A stretch of 64,000 bases of DNA from Xestospongia bergquistia (Eukaryota > Porifera > Demospongiae > Haplosclerida > Petrosiidae). The notes under the pieces were generated by a model. It saw only the letters and a list, made by a program, of their open reading frames with translations. It was not told where the DNA came from and ran no database searches. Positions within the stretch are counted from its first letter, which is position 1, and each line of letters begins with the position of its first letter. This document shows positions 59,701 through 64,000 of this stretch, in pieces. The stretch is from contig OZ014418.1 in assembly GCA_963965975.1 (NCBI GenBank), positions 5,096,775-5,160,774 on the forward strand, read 5' to 3'. A program made the position numbers and the translations under genes.

Positions 59701-61816
59701 CATCCTATAAGAATTCGCTCCCCCATGATCCCATTGAACTTCAACCCAACCTAATATAAAAGAGAAAATATATGTGAAACTGGAAATTCACTAGTAAATG
59801 ATTAAATTGTAGCTGTATTGATGTAAGTAGGACACATTTACCATTTCTAATTTCTCCAATTACAGTACCAGGTACAGGTGGATTGCCATCTTGATCACGC
59901 CATTTCCAATCCACACCACGTACAACACGAGCTCCAATGTGTAGTTTCTTCATAGTGTGGTTTTTAATATAGCGACGTCTATGTAGAAGTTGTTTTTCTT
60001 GTTCCTTTGCAGATTTTCCTATAAAAATTAGAAAGTAGCATTTGATCTGGTATTTTCTTGATCATGTATCAAAGTCAGAGCTAATATTAAGCAATCATTG
60101 GTATATCAGTCGGAGGGTTAGTATGAACAGATGCCTTAAATCTAAAAAAACCCCAATGACATTTTTACAGGATGTGAACATCCCTGGTACTTTTTGGATG
60201 CTAGTCCATGTGTCATAATGTATATTCATAAGATTGAGTGCGCAACTAAAGAAAACAATGCAACAGGAAGCTAATCTTAACTAGAATAACAACCTGATAA
60301 GACTATTGGCAGATATACAGAGCTTAGTGGGAAAGATAGTGTTGAGATAATATGAACCACATTAATTAGTTAGTTATCAGATCCAATAAAAATGGCAATT
60401 TAGGGATGTCCCATTGAAATGTGCTAGCAGAAATGCAGCCAATTAAAGTGATGACTTGATTCACAGGCTTAAAATAATATTGCTTAGCATCACCTAATTA
60501 CAGCAAAAAATGTCTAAATCCTACATTTGAACAAATATGCTTTTTAAAGTATTTAGCAACTATTTTCATTAAGGTAATACATCTTTACAGAACTATGATA
60601 TCATTTTTTATGAATAATAATTACAGAAGATAATATTTAATAGATGTTAACAGTGTTGGGCAGTGTACTCTAAGCTACATAATATCTTATAGTAAATGCA
60701 AAGTTATATCTGTGACTACACTGATGATTCTATATATAATACAAAGTCTGAATTTAACATTTTACTGTTTCAATTTGTAATGAAAAGTAATTTCCTTGTA
60801 TGTCAAAATTATGTAAGGGATGAGCCACAGTCATTGCTACTACCTTGTTTGTATTCTTTTTAACACAACATATTTACCTTTCTACTTGTATACATTGATA
60901 TACCCAAAAATCTATAGTTAAAAAGAACACAAACAAGAGAGCAGTGATGGCAATAGCATCATCTTTATATACACATAGAAATCAAAAACAACTACAACAT
61001 TAATAATATACAGGTAATTAACTACAAAGTTTATCAAATAGAGACCACTCCTACATCATATAAATTTTTGTTAAAATTGTTTAGTGATTTAGACAGATAT
61101 GAGGTTTGTATAATACATCAACATCATGTATATTCCTAACTACAGTACCTAATTCTTCATCAGCTAGTCCTCTCACTTCTCCATACATTTCCAGTCCTGA
61201 TATAGAGAGGTAGTATGTGTGACCACAAGCATTAGCCCCTGTTAATTGTATTCTTAAGTGACGCCAGCCTTCTGGATCAGGTGGTGGAGATAATGGCCAT
61301 GTTGCTACAGACCTAAAGAAGACATAGTTTCCAGGCTCAAATGAGAGAGAGGAATGTAGCCATTATGACATATGTATGTGTGGTTGTTTCTTTTACCCTG
61401 GTTCACTAAGTGAACTGTCCCCTTCATGAGAAAACAAAGTTATCCATGAGTGACCATCTTTTGAGACTTGAAACTCCCAGTTACGTAATGCAGAGCGACT
61501 AGTAAAGAAACAAAAATGTACACACACAATGACATATAAAATATAACCACAACAAGGTCAGACTGTATAATTAGATATTCCTAGTACAGTAGATATTCCT
61601 AGTACAGATGTACAACATACACGTCATTGTCATTAGTTATAATAACTAAACAAGACTGTTTGTACAGATGTACTATCAATAGCATTTTAATATAAAGTAT
61701 ATTAGACTTTGTATTACTAAGGTTACTTTGATCTTTTAGTCTAGTCAGTACTAGAAAGATGTTTAGAGACATAGTATTGGATACTGGGAATTAAGGATGC
61801 ATTTATAGTAACAATG

Positions 61817-61852
<36 letters not shown>

Positions 61853-64000
61853 CAATGAACTATTGCGTAGATGTATTTAAATTACATCATTTACTTTCCA
61901 TATCCTCTAGAATGTCTTAAAGTGTATGATGTTGGATAAAACCACACCCCTGTATCAACAGCAAACCAACTATTACGATCATCTTTAGTATGACAATTGG
62001 CTGGTGTCTCTTCTCGAGAGAAAATGTCTTCTAGATTGCCATAAGGAAGGATACGTCCATCAGAAGAACTCACTACAACAATATGATGAGCTGCAGGATT
62101 CACCCATTCACTAGTCCTAAATTAGAGAACAGAAAGTGATCATAGAACAAAAGATGATTGTGTGTGCATGTGCATGTGTGCCCTCTGGAAATTCCTTTTT
62201 GCAAGAATAGTTTTATTTACAAGTATGAAGTTTTTAAATGTATTATTAACAATCTCTCAGCTGTCAAAACAGTAAAGCAGATGTAAACATCTGTAAATAT
62301 AGCCGAAATCTGTACTTAAATTGTTGCACTTGTTCATGTACTTATACTTAAGTAATTTTGCTAAGCAGGTCAATCTTGTATTTAATGTTTTTAGTACTTT
62401 ACTTAAGTATTTACAAAATTAATGTATATTTATGAACTTATATCTATCGGGTAATTGACGTTTACTTATGACAGAAGAGATTTTATATATACCTATAATC
62501 TGAACATGTACACAGACTGATCCTAAATCATAGTTATATTTTACCTAGCATTTGATCCAATCCAATACAATATTCCATTTTGGTCAAAGTCAGAGGTATG
62601 TTTGAAGACAAGTGGCTCCTTCAAATTTTGGAGAAGTTTAACAAAGTGATAAGAAGTCCTTTCAAAATCATACCACTGTTTGGCCACCTGCATATCAACA
62701 AAACATAACAATATATTGAATATACTACATAACTAGGATTAGAAATGGTGCATGTGATTACATAGAACTGACAGTATGAAACAAACACATTTGAAGAATT
62801 TCTAACAGTGCTTAAAGAATTAAGCTCATTTCTATTGATCAACATGTTGTCTGTATATTTTTGTTTATAATCCATTATAAAATGTTTGTAAAAGGTTATG
62901 TAATGTTGTTTGAATTACTCATTTGCATTAAAGAAGTTGTATAAGGATACTTTTGGGACTGATATATTTAATAGAACATTATTATTGAAATATTAGTGTA
63001 TAAATAATGATTATAACTTTGTTGGTTTAAACCAATTTTCTTACATAATATACTAAATCTAGTGGTAAGTTTTCTAAAGCTCTCATAGTTTGGACTCTAG
63101 AATTGAAGCAAACTTTATACTTCAATATTTCAGTTGGTACTTGGTAGTGAAGGTAAAGTAATTAATGTTGTGTTAGCATATTACTGTTTACTATAATAGC
63201 CTTATTATTTTATTAATCAGAATTAAAAATTGTGATATACTCATTTCTCTTATAATACTGGAAGTGCGTGGGTGTTTTAATCCTTGTTACGAGTCATAAT
63301 GACATAACATGTTGTGTTACTACACTGTACATGAGTTAGGTACATTGAATGCAAACTACAAATGTACATGTACATACATAATTACATATTATACTCAAAG
63401 AAATTATTCACATCGGACTATCATACTTTTCCATTGAGAAACCTTTCAAGACCGTCAACATTTACAAGTGGCTCAACACGTAAACACCTTCCAGTATAAT
63501 CACGTAATGAAGTCTCCTTTGGTTGACGCTCTAATTTAAGCTGTAGACGTTGTTGAAGTACCTGCAAATAAAAACAGACATATTTATATGCACAGAGAAA
63601 GCTTTATACTTCAATTCACAGAACATTCATTAACTGTGAGATAATTCTTTTAAATGGGTTCTATTTAGTTTACAAAGTACCGGAAGGTTTAGTGATGATC
63701 CTGGTGAATTATAACAGTACAACGGAAGACGTTCCACAGCTTCTAGCACAGATATTAACTTTTTGACTAAACTTGTTGATGGAGGTGATATATTGGTTTC
63801 TTGAATAGTACTAACAATACTCGATAAATACAGTAACATTAGAGGAAAGATACTTACAATACTTTCTTGTCCATTTCAGAAAAGACTTTCTTAAAAAGAT
63901 TACATCTTTCTTGAATTTTTTCCAAAGATATTTCTTCTTCTGAAAACTATTAAAGAAAACAAGACATAATTGTATACTATATAAAAGACATACTTTCCCA
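53789..64000 (-). CDS. HECTD1: HECT-type E3 ubiquitin ligase HECTD1 (5' part outside window)
   Basis: More than 25 exons on the minus strand, stopping with TAA at 53789-53791. Reading from the N-terminal side: a SUN/discoidin-like domain (61140-62110: [24 protein letters not shown]), a MIB/HERC2 domain (59741-60020: [17 protein letters not shown]), a serine/acid-rich stretch with [17 protein letters not shown] (about 59400), a segment like [10 protein letters not shown] (58320) and KWKLVGSL (57650), and the HECT domain (about 56100-53789). The HECT domain contains [20 protein letters not shown] and the catalytic cysteine in [12 protein letters not shown], and ends EKGFHLN. This order matches human HECTD1. 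The N-terminal ankyrin part lies beyond position 64000. An acidic insert (54750-55240, many E, D, S and T) lies between HECT lobes. Many exon borders were not individually resolved. Confidence 0.9.
61576..61612. repeat. Short tandem duplication in HECTD1 intron
   Basis: AGATATTCCTAGTACAGT is present twice in tandem, with a change at the last base. Confidence 0.7.
61820..61851. repeat. (TA)n microsatellite in HECTD1 intron
   Basis: A 32-bp run of TA dinucleotides. Confidence 0.95.

Overview
The window looks like a gene-dense stretch of an animal nuclear genome, most likely a demosponge such as Amphimedon. This assignment is inference. It rests on intron-rich metazoan genes with many introns of 40-120 bp, AT-rich non-coding DNA, intergenic gaps often near 100 bp, and repeated head-to-head gene pairs. 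No mitochondrial, bacterial or CRISPR signature is present.

Layout. A small hairpin repeat (107-520) is followed by a partial RBR ubiquitin ligase (1812-3315, -) that is head-to-head with an RSRC2-like RS protein (3386-5792, +). Next come a UFM1 protease (5849-6729, -), a tRNA-Ser(GCT) (6755-6836, -) and an ER protein joining an FKBP prolyl isomerase to a CRTAP/leprecan CXXXC region (6915-9450, -). A 7.9-kb foldback-type DNA transposon fills 9553-17476. It has 76-bp terminal inverted repeats, an 8-bp target duplication, two inward-facing arrays of an 18-bp minisatellite, and a frameshifted transposase that carries an OTU protease domain and a CXC domain. It sits in what was a gap of about 136 bp between the FKBP-leprecan gene and a GALNT2-like glycosyltransferase (17519-21660, +).

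After a retroelement integrase relic come a DUF4139 protein (22584-25975, +), sepiapterin reductase (26092-26865, -) head-to-head with an unnamed multipass membrane protein (26946-29631, +), and two tandem sphingosine kinases (29755-33091 and 34514-40248, +). Two divergent dCMP deaminase paralogues follow (41096-41718, - and 41857-42564, +); the second has lost the catalytic glutamate. An intronless leucine-rich protein (42614-44662, -) precedes AHSA1 (44771-46601, -), which is head-to-head with TRAPPC6 (46694-47640, +). HAUS5 (47758-52462, +) has E2F-like promoter sites. A TATA-driven ATF3/JDP2-like bZIP gene (52630-53466, +) is convergent with a HECTD1-type HECT ligase (53789 to beyond 64000, -).

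The host genes are mostly housekeeping: ubiquitin and UFM1 conjugation, secretory protein modification, sphingolipid and nucleotide metabolism, chaperoning, vesicle tethering and spindle assembly. The novelty lies in the FKBP-leprecan fusion, the foldback transposon, and the active/inactive dCMP deaminase pair. Exon boundaries were read by eye from splice consensus and reading-frame continuity and were not computed.
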